Shown one piece after another: positions 1-8,636 of a DNA stretch of 64,000 bases; positions within the stretch are counted from its first letter, which is position 1, and every line of letters begins with the position of its first letter. This DNA comes from CAWJKP01 sp963843465 (GTDB taxonomy: Bacteria > Planctomycetota > Planctomycetia > Pirellulales > Thermoguttaceae), in the NCBI GenBank assembly GCA_963843465.1, contig CAWJKP010000001.1:1736001-1800000 (forward strand), read 5' to 3'. The notes under the pieces are model-generated. The model was not told where the DNA came from and ran no database searches. It saw only the letters and a list, made by a program, of their open reading frames with translations. A program made the position numbers and the translations under genes.

Positions 1-2
1 TG

Positions 3-74
3 CTGACTTTGCCGTTTGCCGTGGTGGCCCTTTTTCGTCCGCTGATCCAACTCATAACGAAGCTTTCACGATGA
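3..74 (+). CDS. C-terminal end of an upstream gene (partial)
   Basis: A reading frame open from the window edge ends in TGA that overlaps the ATG of the next gene (ATGA). It encodes 23 residues that are mostly hydrophobic with a basic tail, which fits the last membrane segment of an integral membrane protein. The ATGA overlap suggests translational coupling to the ABC ATPase. Too little is visible to name it. Confidence 0.45.
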   Translation: MTLPFAVVALFRPLIQLITKLSR

Positions 75-739
75 GCCAACTGTTGGTAGACAACGTGACC
101 AAGCAGTACCCGACCCGGGCGGAGCCGCTGGCGGTGCTGCGGGGCATTTCCTTCGAGATGTCGGTCGGGGAGAACCTGGCGATCGTCGGCCCCAGCGGCT
201 CGGGCAAGAGCACGCTTCTGAACCTGCTGGGGACCTTGGACCTGCCCAGCACCGGCCGGGTGCTGATCGAAGGCCAGGACCCGGCGCGGATGAAGGAGCC
301 CGAGCTGGCCGCCTTCCGCAACCACAAGATCGGCTTCGTTTTCCAGGACCACTACCTGTTGCCGCAATGTTCGGTTCTGGAGAACGTGCTGCTGCCGGCC
401 ATCGCCGGCGGTCCCTTGAGCGACGAGGCGGCCCGGCGCGGCCGCGAGTTGTTGGACCGCGTGGGCCTGGGCGGCCGGCTGGAGCATCGGCCGGGCGAGC
501 TCTCTGGAGGCGAGCAGCAGCGGGCGGCCCTGGCCCGGGCCATGCTCCAGCGGCCCGTGCTCTTGTTGGCCGACGAGCCCACCGGCAACCTTGACCAGAC
601 CACCGCCGACCGCATCGGCGGGCTGCTCTTGGAGGTGCAAGAGCAGGAGAAGATGATGTTGGTGGTCGTGACTCACAGCCGGCGGCTGGCCGCCCGCATG
701 AGCCGGCAGATGGAATTAGACGAGGGACGATTAAGCTAA
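71..739 (+). CDS. ABC transporter ATP-binding protein, LolD/MacB-like
   Basis: This 222-residue ATPase powers a MacB/LolCDE-type exporter at the inner membrane. Visible motifs in order are Walker A GPSGSGKST (about residue 40), a Q-loop in FVFQDHYLLP, the signature LSGGEQQRAALARAM (about 145) and Walker B LLLADEPTGNLD (about 166), followed by an H-loop in VVVTHSRRLA. Length and the GNLD variant are typical of the LolD/MacB subfamily, which acts in lipoprotein release or export from the membrane rather than classical import. Its stop overlaps the start of the permease gene (TAATG), so the two form one transcription unit. The substrate cannot be told from sequence. Confidence 0.93.
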   Translation: MSQLLVDNVTKQYPTRAEPLAVLRGISFEMSVGENLAIVGPSGSGKSTLLNLLGTLDLPSTGRVLIEGQDPARMKEPELAAFRNHKIGFVFQDHYLLPQCSVLENVLLPAIAGGPLSDEAARRGRELLDRVGLGGRLEHRPGELSGGEQQRAALARAMLQRPVLLLADEPTGNLDQTTADRIGGLLLEVQEQEKMMLVVVTHSRRLAARMSRQMELDEGRLS

Positions 740-3700
740 TGTCCGCCCTGCGTTTGATTTTCGCCTCGCTGGCCTATCATTGGCGGGTCCAGTTGGCGGT
801 GGCCGCCGGGGTCGTCGCCGGGACGGCCGTGATCACGGGGGCCCTGCTGGTGGGCGACTCGATGCAGGGCAGCCTCCGCGACCTGACGCTCCAGCGGCTA
901 GGCTGCATCGATGAGGCCCTGGTGGCCGACCGCTTCTTCCGCGCCGATTTGGCCGCCGAGCTGGCCCAACAGCCCGCCTTCGGCCGCGACTTCGCCGACG
1001 CCGTGCCGGCGATCCTCTTGCGGACGACCCTGGAAACACCCGAGCGGGACCCGCCCGTTCTCGCCAATCGCGTCAACCTGGTCGGCTGCGACGAGCGATT
1101 CTGGGGCCTCTTCCCCAACGTGGCCCAGAAAAGGGGATAAGTCCCATTTCTGCGGGGAAATGGGACTTATCCCCTTTTACGGGCAGGTGGTGCTCAACGG
1201 GCCGCTGGCCCGGCAGTTGGGTGTCGGCGCGGGCGACGACGTGATGCTCCGCCTGCCGCGGCAGGGAGCGATCCCGGCCGAAAGCCCTTTGGGCAGGAAA
1301 ACGGAAACCGTCGCCGCCGAGCGGGTCCGCGTGCAAGCGGTGATTCCCGCCGCAGGGCCCGGGCGGTTCGACCTGCGGCCCAACCAGCAGCCGCCCCGCA
1401 CGGCCTTCGTCTCCCTAGACTGGCTCCAGGATCGGCTCAAACAGCCTCAGCGGGCCAACGCGATCTTCGTTGCTAGCCGCGATCCGGAGCGTGCTGCCCC
1501 GCCGGAGGCCGAGGCGTCGCTGGCGGGCCTGCTGCGGCCGACGCTGGCCGACTTCGGCATCCGCGTCGAGAAGACCGACCGGGGCTACTTCAACATCACC
1601 TCCGACCGCATGATCCTCTCGCCGGCTGCGGAAACCGCCATCGAGGAGTCGCTCCGCGGGCTGTCCTTCCAGCCCGCGCTGGTCTACCTGGCCAAGACGA
1701 TCGAGTGCCGCGGGGCGAAAGTGCCCTACTCGACGATCGCCGCCGTCGATTTCACGGCCGCGCCGCCGCTGGGGCCGCTGCTGGCCGCGGATGGAAAGGC
1801 GATCGGACCGCTGGCGCCGGAGGAGATCGTGCTCAACTCCTGGGCGGCCGACGACCTCCACGCCCGGCCGGGCGACACCGTCGAGGTCAACTATTTCCAG
1901 CCCGAGAGCCTCGACGGGCAGGTCCGCCTGGCCGACCCGCCGGCCCGCTTCCGTCTGAAGGCCATCGCCCCCCTGGCCGGCGCGGCCGACGACCGGGCCT
2001 TTACGCCGGACGTGCCCGGGGTGACCGATCAACGCTCGATCAACGACTGGTCGCGGCCGGGACATGCGCCGCCGTTTCCTTTCGACGCGAGTTTGGTTCG
2101 CGGCAAAGATGAACAATACTGGCGCCAGTACCGTGCCACGCCCAAGGCCTTCGTAGCCTTGGCGACGGGCCGGAAACTCTGGTCCAGCCGCTTTGGGCGG
2201 ACCACGTCGATCCGCGTGGCGCCCGGTCCGCAAGTGGTAGGGTGGGACAAGGCCGCCTTGGCGGCCGCCGGCCCACCGAGAACTGGCACGACTGGTGGGC
2301 CGGCGCTCGCTGGGGCGAGCTTGTCCCACCCTACGGCGAGCTTGTCCCACGCTACGCTGACCATCGAGCAACTCCGTGCGCGGATCGTCATCGACCCGGC
2401 AAAGCTGGGCTTCGTCTTCCAGCCGGTCAAACGCCAGGGTTTGGCGGCCTCCGAGGGCACGACCCCCTTTGGCGCCCTGTTCCTCTCGTTCAGCTTCTTC
2501 ATCCTCGCGTCAGCCGTGATGCTCGTGGCCTTGCTCTTCCGCCTGGCGATTGAAGGCCGGGCGACGCAGGTCGGCCTGTTGCTGGCCGTCGGCTTCGGCC
2601 GCCGCCGCGTCGCGCGGTTGCTGCTAGCGGAAGGGCTGATCGTGGCCGCCTTGGCCGGACTGGCCGGCGTGGGCCTGGGGGTCGGCTACGCGATGCTGAT
2701 GCTCGCCGGACTCCAGACCTGGTGGCTGGCGGCGATCGTCGCCCCCTTCCTCCATCTCCACGTCACGCTGCCGAGCCTTCTGATCGGCTACGCAAGCGGC
2801 GTGCTGGTGGCCGGACTGGTGATCGTCGCGTCGGTCCGTTGGATCGGCCGGCTTGCCCCACGACGCCTTTTGGCCGGGCAGATAGAGGCGCGGGGACGCG
2901 GGGACGCGGGGACGCGGGGACGCGGGGACGAGAAGAGAAGAAGAGGAGAAGAGGAGAAGAGGAAAGGTCTTCACGGTGTCCCCTCTTCTCCTCTTCTCCT
3001 CTTCTCCTCTTCTCCCCTTCTTCCCGTCCTGGCCTGGATGCTGCTGGTGCTGGCCGTAGCGAGCGGGTTGGCCGCCATTTGGATGAGCGAAGAGATGCGG
3101 GCGGTGGCCTTCTTCGGCACGGGGGCGATGGTCCTGACGGCAGGACTGATCCTGGTGCGAGGCCGGCTGCGAGGCGGCGCCGTGGGTTCGGCCGTCGCCG
3201 TCGGCGGCGGAAGCCTGTTGCGTCTGGCGCTGCGCAACGCGGCACGTTATCCAGGCCGCAGCACGCTGACCGTCGGCCTGGTGGCCGCCGCTTCGTTCCT
3301 GATCGTCGCCGTCAGCGCGTTCCGCCTCGATCCGTCCCACCAGACGCCGTCGCTTTATAGCGGCAACGGCGGTTTCACCTTGATGGCCGAGAGCGATCAG
3401 CCGATCTACCAGGATCTTGGCACCCCGGCCGGCCGCGCCGATCTGGGCTTCTCCGACGCCGATTCGCGGACGCTTTCCGCGGCGAAGGTCGTCTCCTTCC
3501 GCGTCCGCCCGGGCGACGACGCCAGTTGCCTGAACCTCTATCAGCCGCGGCAGCCGCGAATCCTCGGCGCGCCCGCTCGTTCATCGACCGGGGTGGATTC
3601 GTCTTCTCCGATCACGCCCCGGGCACCCCGGCGACGGAGAGACGTGGGGACGCGGAGAGGGGGAGACGCCCAGACGCGGGCAGCTCCTTACCCGGTCCGC

Positions 3701-4646
3701 ATCCCCACGTCCCCGTGTCCCCGCGTCCCCGCGTCCCCGCGCCCCGCAGGCCCCCACGGCCGCCAATCCGTGGCTGCTGTTGCAACAAGACCTCGCTTCG
3801 GACCCGAGCGGCACGCCCGCGGTGCCGATCATCGTCGACGACGCCACGGCCAACTACTCGCTGCACGTCCCGCTCGGCGGACAACTGGAGATCGTCGACG
3901 GCAGCGGGCGGACCGTGAAACTGCAGATCGTCGGCCTGCTGCAAAACAGCATCTTCCAGGGCGACGTGCTGATGGACGAGCAGGCTTTCCAGCGGCTTTT
4001 CCCTCAGCAGAGCGGCTATCGCCTGTTCCTGCTGGAGACGCCGTCGCCATTGGCTCCGCGAAACAGCGCGGCTTTCGCGGAGCGAAAGGCGACAATCCGG
4101 CAGGAATGGACTCGCCGGTCCTTAGCCCCGGCGGCCACGCCGGAAAAGTTAGCCCCGGCGGCCACGCCGGACATTCAGCGGGCCTTGGAGCGAACCTTGG
4201 GCGACTACGGCCTGGTGGCCGAGACCACCAGTAGCCGGTTGGCGGCCCTGATGGCGGTCGAGAACACCTATCTCTCGACCTTCCAGGCCCTGGGGGGACT
4301 AGGACTGTTGTTGGGCACCTTCGGCCTGGCCGCCGTGCAGTTTCGCAATGTCATGGAACGTCGCCGCGAGCTGGCCTTGATGCGGGCGATCGGCTTTCGC
4401 CGCGCGGTCCTCGGTCGCCTGGTGATGCTGGAGAACTTCCTGCTGTTGATGGGCGGCTTGGTCTGCGGCGTGCTGGCCGCCCTGGCCGCCGTCCTCCCCC
4501 ACCTCTTCGCCGGCGGGGCCTCGATTCCCTGGAGATTCTTGGCGGGGACCCTTTTGCTGGTCCTAGCGGTGGGACTGCTGGCCGGATTGTCCGCCGTCCG
4601 CGCAGCCGTTCGCACGCCGCTGCTGGCTGCGTTGCGCAACGAGTAG
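739..4646 (+). CDS. FtsX/MacB-type ABC transporter permease, interrupted by palindromic insertions
   Basis: Partner permease of the preceding ATPase. The N-terminus (739 onward) has a first membrane helix and a periplasmic MacB-PCD-like region. A first FtsX domain lies at about 2470-2860, a helix with LRLALRNAARYPGRSTLTVG at about 3220-3330, and a second FtsX domain with RRRELALMRAIGFRRAVLG at about 4260-4640. No single frame spans the gene: frame 1 stops at 1140, frame 2 continues to about 3640 and frame 3 finishes at 4646. Both changes coincide with repeat insertions (1129-1178 and about 3630-3757). Further insertions at 2237-2355, 2888-3020, 4053-4092 and 4121-4171 keep the frame open. Function is doubtful unless the frame changes are assembly errors. 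Confidence 0.8.
1129..1178. repeat. Perfect 22-bp-arm palindrome inside the permease gene
   Basis: Two perfect 22-base arms (1129-1150 and 1157-1178) separated by six bases. The core reads GGGGATAAGTCCCATTT on one arm. The permease frame changes across it. It resembles the other GGGGACAGGTCC-type palindromes at 11406-11484 and 53459-53487. Confidence 0.9.
2237..2355. repeat. GTAG-headed REP pair (GTAGGGTGGGAC family) inside the permease
   Basis: Two hairpins in inverted orientation, each beginning GTAGGGTGGGAC and closing with GGCCCACC, span 2237-2334. A truncated extra half follows to 2355. The pair has the same 98-bp length as the copy at 7134-7231. It is read through in frame by the permease gene. 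Confidence 0.88.
2888..3020. repeat. Octamer microsatellites in inverted arrangement inside the permease
   Basis: About five copies of GCGGGGAC are followed by several GAGGAGAA units, a short spacer and the inverse TTCTCCTC array. The block is translated as Arg/Gly/Asp- and Glu/Lys/Arg-rich sequence followed by Ser/Leu/Pro, without a stop. Confidence 0.85.
3630..3757. repeat. GC-rich octamer repeat pair inside the permease
   Basis: Degenerate GTGGGGACGCGG units on the left are mirrored by GTCCCCGC units on the right. The real reading frame moves from frame 2 to frame 3 across this block. Confidence 0.75.
4053..4171. repeat. Two further palindromic insertions in the permease
   Basis: The first, 4053-4092, is the reverse complement of a block at about 34855-34900 built around CTCCGCGAAAGCCGCG. 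The second, 4121-4171, is a direct duplication of a TTAGCCCCGGCGGCCACG unit related to repeats at 25426-25484 and 56208-56229. Both read in frame. Confidence 0.8.
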
Positions 4647-4650
4647 TTTG

Positions 4651-4691
4651 GTAGGGTGGGACAAGCTCGCGTAAGCGAGCGCCGGCCCACC
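4651..4691 (+). repeat. Single GTAG-headed REP (GTAGGGTGGGAC family)
   Basis: A 41-bp solo copy with internal stem GCTCGC/GCGAGC, placed five bases after the permease stop codon. Confidence 0.88.
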
Positions 4692-4709
4692 ATTTCCGTC
4701 AACGCTTGG

Positions 4710-5201
4710 TCAACCCCTTACTGTGCTCGACCTTGCTAATCTTCTCGCCGCCATCCAAACGACAATTCCATAGAAGACCGACCAACCGACTTGGACCAGA
4801 ATCGACGTTACCAAAACTGGGTCGGTGCCATCCCTATGCATCCAAAGAACGATACCATTGGAGACGATTACCAGGAAGATGCCTGCAACCGCAAATGGAA
4901 TACCCACCCTTCTCTTCAAAAGGATGAGGGTATTGCCACTAAGACCGCAAACACCAACACCGGCCATAAAACCAAATTGCCGAAAGAATTCTACGGGGTA
5001 ATTCAAGAGAAGATGACGGGTATGGCCGCCGCTCACGTCTCCAATGAGGATAAGCAACCTCCACAGGCAAGAGAGACTATCAAGGATCAATACCGTCCAG
5101 ATCAAGCCGCCCAGTCTTGGCGACTCGGCATCGGCTACTTCTCTTGCATGTAAGTTACCAGGTTGCGTGTTCGCGGGCGATTGGTAAGGGTTTTCCGACA
5201 T
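4710..5201 (-). CDS. Small integral membrane protein (MSENPYQSPAN leader)
   Basis: I do not recognise a named family. The 163-residue product begins MSENPYQSPANTQP, a leader with an NPYQSP motif that recurs on small planctomycete membrane proteins of unknown function. Four or so hydrophobic segments follow, including LIWTVLILDSLSCLWRLLIL and AVAGIFLVIVSNGIVLW. The start at 5201 is chosen because the frame upstream only translates the REP copy at 5266-5306 and the antisense of queE. It lies downstream of queE on the same strand with about 125 bp between. Confidence 0.7.
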   Translation of the reverse strand: MSENPYQSPANTQPGNLHAREVADAESPRLGGLIWTVLILDSLSCLWRLLILIGDVSGGHTRHLLLNYPVEFFRQFGFMAGVGVCGLSGNTLILLKRRVGIPFAVAGIFLVIVSNGIVLWMHRDGTDPVLVTSILVQVGWSVFYGIVVWMAARRLARSSTVRG

Positions 5202-5265
5202 AACGGCCTCGCGGTTCGCGTGTAACGTATAGTGGCCCGTGGGGTCATCTCCCGATAAGTCGTTT

Positions 5266-5306
5266 GGTGGGCCGGCGGCCGCTAAGGCGGCCTTGTCCCA
5301 CCCTAC
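5266..5306 (-). repeat. Single GTAG-headed REP (GTAGGGTGGGAC family)
   Basis: A 41-bp copy on the minus strand with internal stem GGCCGCC/GGCGGCC, between queE and the small membrane protein gene. Confidence 0.88.
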
Positions 5307-5326
5307 GGCCCTCGCTTCATCCTTCC

Positions 5327-6022
5327 CTACGTCCCCCGGACCAGCCCGAACCACTCGATCTGACGCCGCGGACAGTAGCCCAGCCCGTGCGCTTCGCAGT
5401 AGGGCTCCAGCCACGCGGTTTTCTCCTCCAGGGTTGCCGGGTCGGTCCCTTGGGGCATGAGCATGACCCGCGTGCGGTCGATCCGCGGGAACCCGGCCAG
5501 GTAGGTCTCGACTTCCCGGCAATCGTCCGGCCGGTCGATCACGAACTTCAACTGGTACTCATACTCCGCGGTAAGCTGCCGGATGACCTCCGGCACGTGG
5601 CGGCTCCGCTCGTGCCGAGCGGCCCAGCGAGGGTGGCGGGCGGGCGTCGAATTGGAGAGCTTGGGGCTGATCGACATCAGGTCGCAGGCCACGGGCAAAT
5701 AGAGCGTGCCGGCCGTTTCGATCGTCAGGTGCAGACCGTGGCGGCGAAGCTCCGCGGCCAGCGGGACCAGCCCGGCGAACAACATCGGCTCGCCGCCGGT
5801 CAGCACCACGTGGCCCAGACCCTCCTGGGCCGCGGCGTGTCCCTCCACCCGAGCCACAATCTCCTCGACCGCTAGCTCCTCGCCCTCGGGATGCCAGGAG
5901 GCATAGGGCGTGTCGCAGAACCAGCAGCGGAGATTGCAGCCGCTGAGGCGGACGAAGACGCTGGGCGTGCCGGTCAGCAGTCCTTCTCCCTGAAGCGAAC
6001 GGAAAATCTCGGCGATCTTCAT
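5327..6022 (-). CDS. queE: 7-carboxy-7-deazaguanine synthase QueE (radical SAM)
   Basis: QueE converts 6-carboxytetrahydropterin to 7-carboxy-7-deazaguanine in the queuosine/preQ1 pathway, using a 4Fe-4S cluster and S-adenosylmethionine. The radical-SAM cysteine motif is seen as CNLRCWFC (CxxxCxxC) at about residue 30, preceded by the family-typical FRSLQGEG and followed by LTGGEPML. Length of 231 residues is normal. The ATG at 6022 (MKIAEIF) is preferred over an upstream TTG. queC lies upstream on the same strand but 390 bp away, separated by an inverted-repeat element. No queD is visible in the window. Confidence 0.93.
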   Translation of the reverse strand: MKIAEIFRSLQGEGLLTGTPSVFVRLSGCNLRCWFCDTPYASWHPEGEELAVEEIVARVEGHAAAQEGLGHVVLTGGEPMLFAGLVPLAAELRRHGLHLTIETAGTLYLPVACDLMSISPKLSNSTPARHPRWAARHERSRHVPEVIRQLTAEYEYQLKFVIDRPDDCREVETYLAGFPRIDRTRVMLMPQGTDPATLEEKTAWLEPYCEAHGLGYCPRRQIEWFGLVRGT

Positions 6023-6075
6023 GCGGGTCTGCAAAGCGATAAGGCTAGGCTGAAGGATAACTTTCGGATCAATGC

Positions 6076-6347
6076 TTATCCAGTTGACTCAAGTGATCGG
6101 TAAGTCCACGTCGCGTAGCGACGATGCGACGGTAGCCGTGGGTTTTAACCCACGGAACGTATCGCCCCACACCTTCCGTTCGTCGCGTAGCGACGATTGA
6201 AACGGACGGGTTGCCCGATAGCACGCGGCTTGTTTTCAACCGTCGCTACGCGACGGGGGGCAATATCACGTGATTCCGATCCGTGGGTTAAAACCCACGG
6301 CTACCATCATGACGTCGCTACGCGACGAACTTGAGTCAACTGGATAA
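6076..6347. mobile_element. 272-bp element with perfect 19-bp terminal inverted repeats
   Basis: The ends TTATCCAGTTGACTCAAGT (6076-6094) and its exact complement (6329-6347) enclose several hairpins. These include GTAGCCGTGGGTTTTAACCC and its inverted copy near 6300, and CGTCGCGTAGCGACG motifs. No open reading frame of interest is inside. The structure is MITE-like with nested REPs. It fills most of the 392-bp queC-queE gap; I see no other feature there and no preQ1 riboswitch that I can recognise. Confidence 0.85.
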
Positions 6348-6414
6348 CCATCTGACGTATCCGTGTTGATCCGTGTTACATCCGTGGCTAAGTTGTTCAT
6401 AGTCTTCGGAAGTG

Positions 6415-7110
6415 CTACACGCCCTGGGCGTAGGGCAAGGGATCGGCCAGGCCGGCCTCGGCGAAACCTTTCCGCCGCAGCAGGCAGGCGTCGCAGCGTC
6501 CGCAGCTCAGGCCGGCCGCGTCGGGGTCGTAGCAGGAGTGGGTCAGGCCGAAATCGACGCCCAGCTCCATCCCGCGGCGGATGATCTGGGCCTTGGTCAT
6601 GGCCACCAGCGGCGTGTGGATCTGGTAGCGCAGGCGGCCCTCGACGCCCGCCTTGGTCGCCAGGGCCGCCAGCCGACCGAAGGCAGCGATGTACTCCGGC
6701 CGGCAGTCGGGGTAACCGCTGTAGTCAATGGCGTTGATGCCGATGAACAGGTCCGCGGCCCCGACCACCTCCGCGTACCCCAGGGCCAGGGCCAGGAAAA
6801 CCGTGTTCCGCGCGGGCACATAAGTGACGGGGATCTCCGCTTGCATCTGGCCCAGGCTGCGGTCCTTGGGCACCTCGATCGGGCCCGTCAAGGCGCTGCC
6901 GCCGAAGGCTGTCAGGTCGATCGTCAGGAACACGTGCCGCCGCACCCCCATCGCCCGGGCCACGCGACGGGCCGCCTCCAACTCGTACCGATGCCGCTGG
7001 CCGTAGTCCAACGACAGGGCATAGAGATCGAACCCCTCGGCCCGGGCAATGGCCGCCGTGGTGGTCGAGTCCAGGCCGCCGGAAAGCAGGATCACCGCCG
7101 GTTTAGCCAT
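6415..7110 (-). CDS. queC: 7-cyano-7-deazaguanine synthase QueC
   Basis: QueC is the ATP-dependent amidase/nitrile synthase that makes preQ0 from 7-carboxy-7-deazaguanine and ammonia. The PP-loop LLSGGLDSTT is at residues 8-17 and the C-terminal zinc-binding cysteines appear in SCYDPDAAGLSCGRCDACLLR. The 231-residue length is normal. The ATG at 7110 is chosen because the 21 codons upstream only translate the REP pair at 7134-7231. It is divergent from queF across that REP pair, and together with queE it covers three steps of the pathway. Confidence 0.94.
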   Translation of the reverse strand: MAKPAVILLSGGLDSTTTAAIARAEGFDLYALSLDYGQRHRYELEAARRVARAMGVRRHVFLTIDLTAFGGSALTGPIEVPKDRSLGQMQAEIPVTYVPARNTVFLALALGYAEVVGAADLFIGINAIDYSGYPDCRPEYIAAFGRLAALATKAGVEGRLRYQIHTPLVAMTKAQIIRRGMELGVDFGLTHSCYDPDAAGLSCGRCDACLLRRKGFAEAGLADPLPYAQGV

Positions 7111-7133
7111 TCTACTCTTGCTTTCCGAAGATC

Positions 7134-7231
7134 GTAGGGTGGGACCAGGCCGCCTTGGCGGCCGCCGGCCCACCGTGCGGGGCCGCCAATGGTGGGCCGG
7201 CGCTCGCCTCGGCGAGCTTGTCCCACCCTAC
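7134..7231. repeat. GTAG-headed REP pair between queC and queF
   Basis: A 98-bp inverted pair of the GTAGGGTGGGAC family with heads pointing outward. It fills most of the divergent intergenic region, so any promoters for queC and queF must lie in or next to it. Confidence 0.88.
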
Positions 7232-7292
7232 GCAGCCCGCCCGGAAACTCGTATCATGGAACAAGAGCCACAAGGAGCAAAGGGAGCCCGAC

Positions 7293-7652
7293 GTGAGCCC
7301 GAGTTTCCGCGAGACCCTCGAGACCTTCGACAACCAGTACCCTGGCAGGGATTATACCATCCAGATCGTCTGCCCGGAGTTCACCTCGGTCTGTCCCAAG
7401 ACCGGTCAGCCGGACTTCGGGACGCTGACGTTCACCTACGTCCCGGACCGGAAGTGCGTGGAGCTGAAGAGCCTCAAGCTCTATCTACAGCAGTTCCGCA
7501 ACGAGGGGATCTTCTATGAGAACGTGACCAACCGGATTCTCGACGACCTGGTGGCCGTGCTCCAGCCGCGACGGATGACCCTGGTGGGCTCGTTTACCCC
7601 CCGTGGCGGGATCACGACCACGGTCACGGCGGTGTTCGTCGCGGAGAAGTAG
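7293..7652 (+). CDS. queF: NADPH-dependent 7-cyano-7-deazaguanine reductase QueF
   Basis: QueF reduces the nitrile of preQ0 to the aminomethyl group of preQ1. The short 119-residue (unimodular, YkvM-like) form is seen. The active-site cysteine region reads CPEFTSVCPKTGQPDFG, followed by ELKSLKLYLQQFRNEG, both characteristic of the family. GTG at 7293 is the likely start, with GGAGCAAAGGGAG just upstream; a nearby ATG at 7256 is out of frame. The 3' end overlaps the convergent sugar-porter pseudogene by 29 bp. Confidence 0.92.
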   Translation: MSPSFRETLETFDNQYPGRDYTIQIVCPEFTSVCPKTGQPDFGTLTFTYVPDRKCVELKSLKLYLQQFRNEGIFYENVTNRILDDLVAVLQPRRMTLVGSFTPRGGITTTVTAVFVAEK

Positions 7653-8228
7653 CTCTTGCTTTCCCCCAGCTCCGCTCAATTTCCTCCAGGCTCTTGCCCT
7701 TGGTCTCGGGCACGAACCGCCAGACGAAGACCACGGTCACCCCGCAGAGCAGGCTGTAGATCCAGAAGGGAAAGGCATGGTGGAATTTGTCCACTAGCCA
7801 GGGGTTCTCGTCCATCATCGTGAAGGTTTGGGTGACGAGGAAGTTGGCCACCCAGAGGCAGATCGTGGCCAGCGCCATGGCCCGGCCGCGGATCCGCGTG
7901 GGGAAGATCTCGGAGAGGATCACCCAGACCACCGGACCGACGGACATGGCGAAACAGGCGATGTAGCCCAAGACGAGGGCCAGCGTCCAGACCTCGGTCC
8001 GGCCGTAATAGCCACCAGCGCGCAGGCCGCGGCCCAGCCCTTTTCGAGCTGCGGATCGAGATGGAAGTGATCGGTCAATAGCCCGATGGCCCCGGAGATC
8101 ACCGCCGTATCGTAGCCGAACAGCAGTCCGCCCAAGGCGGCCACGCCGGCCAGCAGGACGACGTAGGCCGTGCTGCCCCGCTCCAGCATTTCGGGCCTCA
8201 GGGCGGCTGCCTTGCGGGTCGGGGCCAT
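7624..8228 (-). pseudogene. Internally deleted MFS sugar porter
   Basis: The N-terminus from ATG 8228 contains the first helix of a sugar/H+ symporter (LGGLLFGYDTAVISGAIG). The C-terminus carries the last helices and the sugar-porter signature PETKGKSLEEIE. The two parts are in different frames and joined at about 8018, where roughly 250 residues covering the middle helices are missing. GGGAG eight bases before the ATG is a plausible ribosome binding site. This is a deletion derivative, not a functional transporter, unless the assembly collapsed here. Confidence 0.85.
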
Positions 8229-8316
8229 GCGACGTGCTCCCAAGGGACATCGACCGAATCGCCGGGCATAGGCTCCTGATGAACTTTGACGAACAAAACG
8301 GGTAATGTGCGAAGTT

Positions 8317-8369
8317 GGAGTTCCGGCTTTAGCCGGCGTGCGGCGAGGACCGCCTAAAGGCGGAACTCC
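8317..8369. repeat. GGAG-headed REP pair
   Basis: GGAGTTCCGGCTTTAGCCGG on one side and GGAGTTCCGCCTTTAGGCGG on the other strand form an inverted pair with heads outward. It lies in the 408-bp gap between the sugar-porter pseudogene and the next gene. Confidence 0.87.
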
Positions 8370-8413
8370 AACCGAGCCGCCGGATTATTACTCGTTTTGC
8401 TCGTCATAAGTCA

Positions 8414-8500
8414 TTAGGGAACGCCCTCCGCGGCGTTCCGGGCATCCGGACACGCGACTCTGGTTGCTTGCCACGGAACGCCACGGAGGGCGTTCCCTAC
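8414..8500. repeat. TTAG/GTAG-headed REP pair (GGGAACGCC family)
   Basis: Left half GGGAACGCCCTCCGCGGCG and right half, read on the other strand, GTAGGGAACGCCCTCCGTGG. Same family as 50850-50936. Nothing else is seen in the surrounding gap. Confidence 0.85.
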
Positions 8501-8636
8501 CGACGATACTGGGTCAGCTAAGGTCACCATGCTAGCGGCGGGGCCGGGGCTTGACAAGGGCCGGGCGGCGCATCAGATTGACGGCAGTCCCGATCCACGA
8601 CCGAGAGCCCGAAGGCCCCTTGCCAGCGGAATTGCC

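Noticed and set aside
6415..7173. Extended queC start at 7173
   Set aside because: The extra N-terminal codons translate the REP at 7134-7231 and are not part of the QueC family.
6023..7292. preQ1 riboswitch upstream of the que genes
   Set aside because: The gaps consist of repeat elements; I could not identify a preQ1 aptamer consensus.
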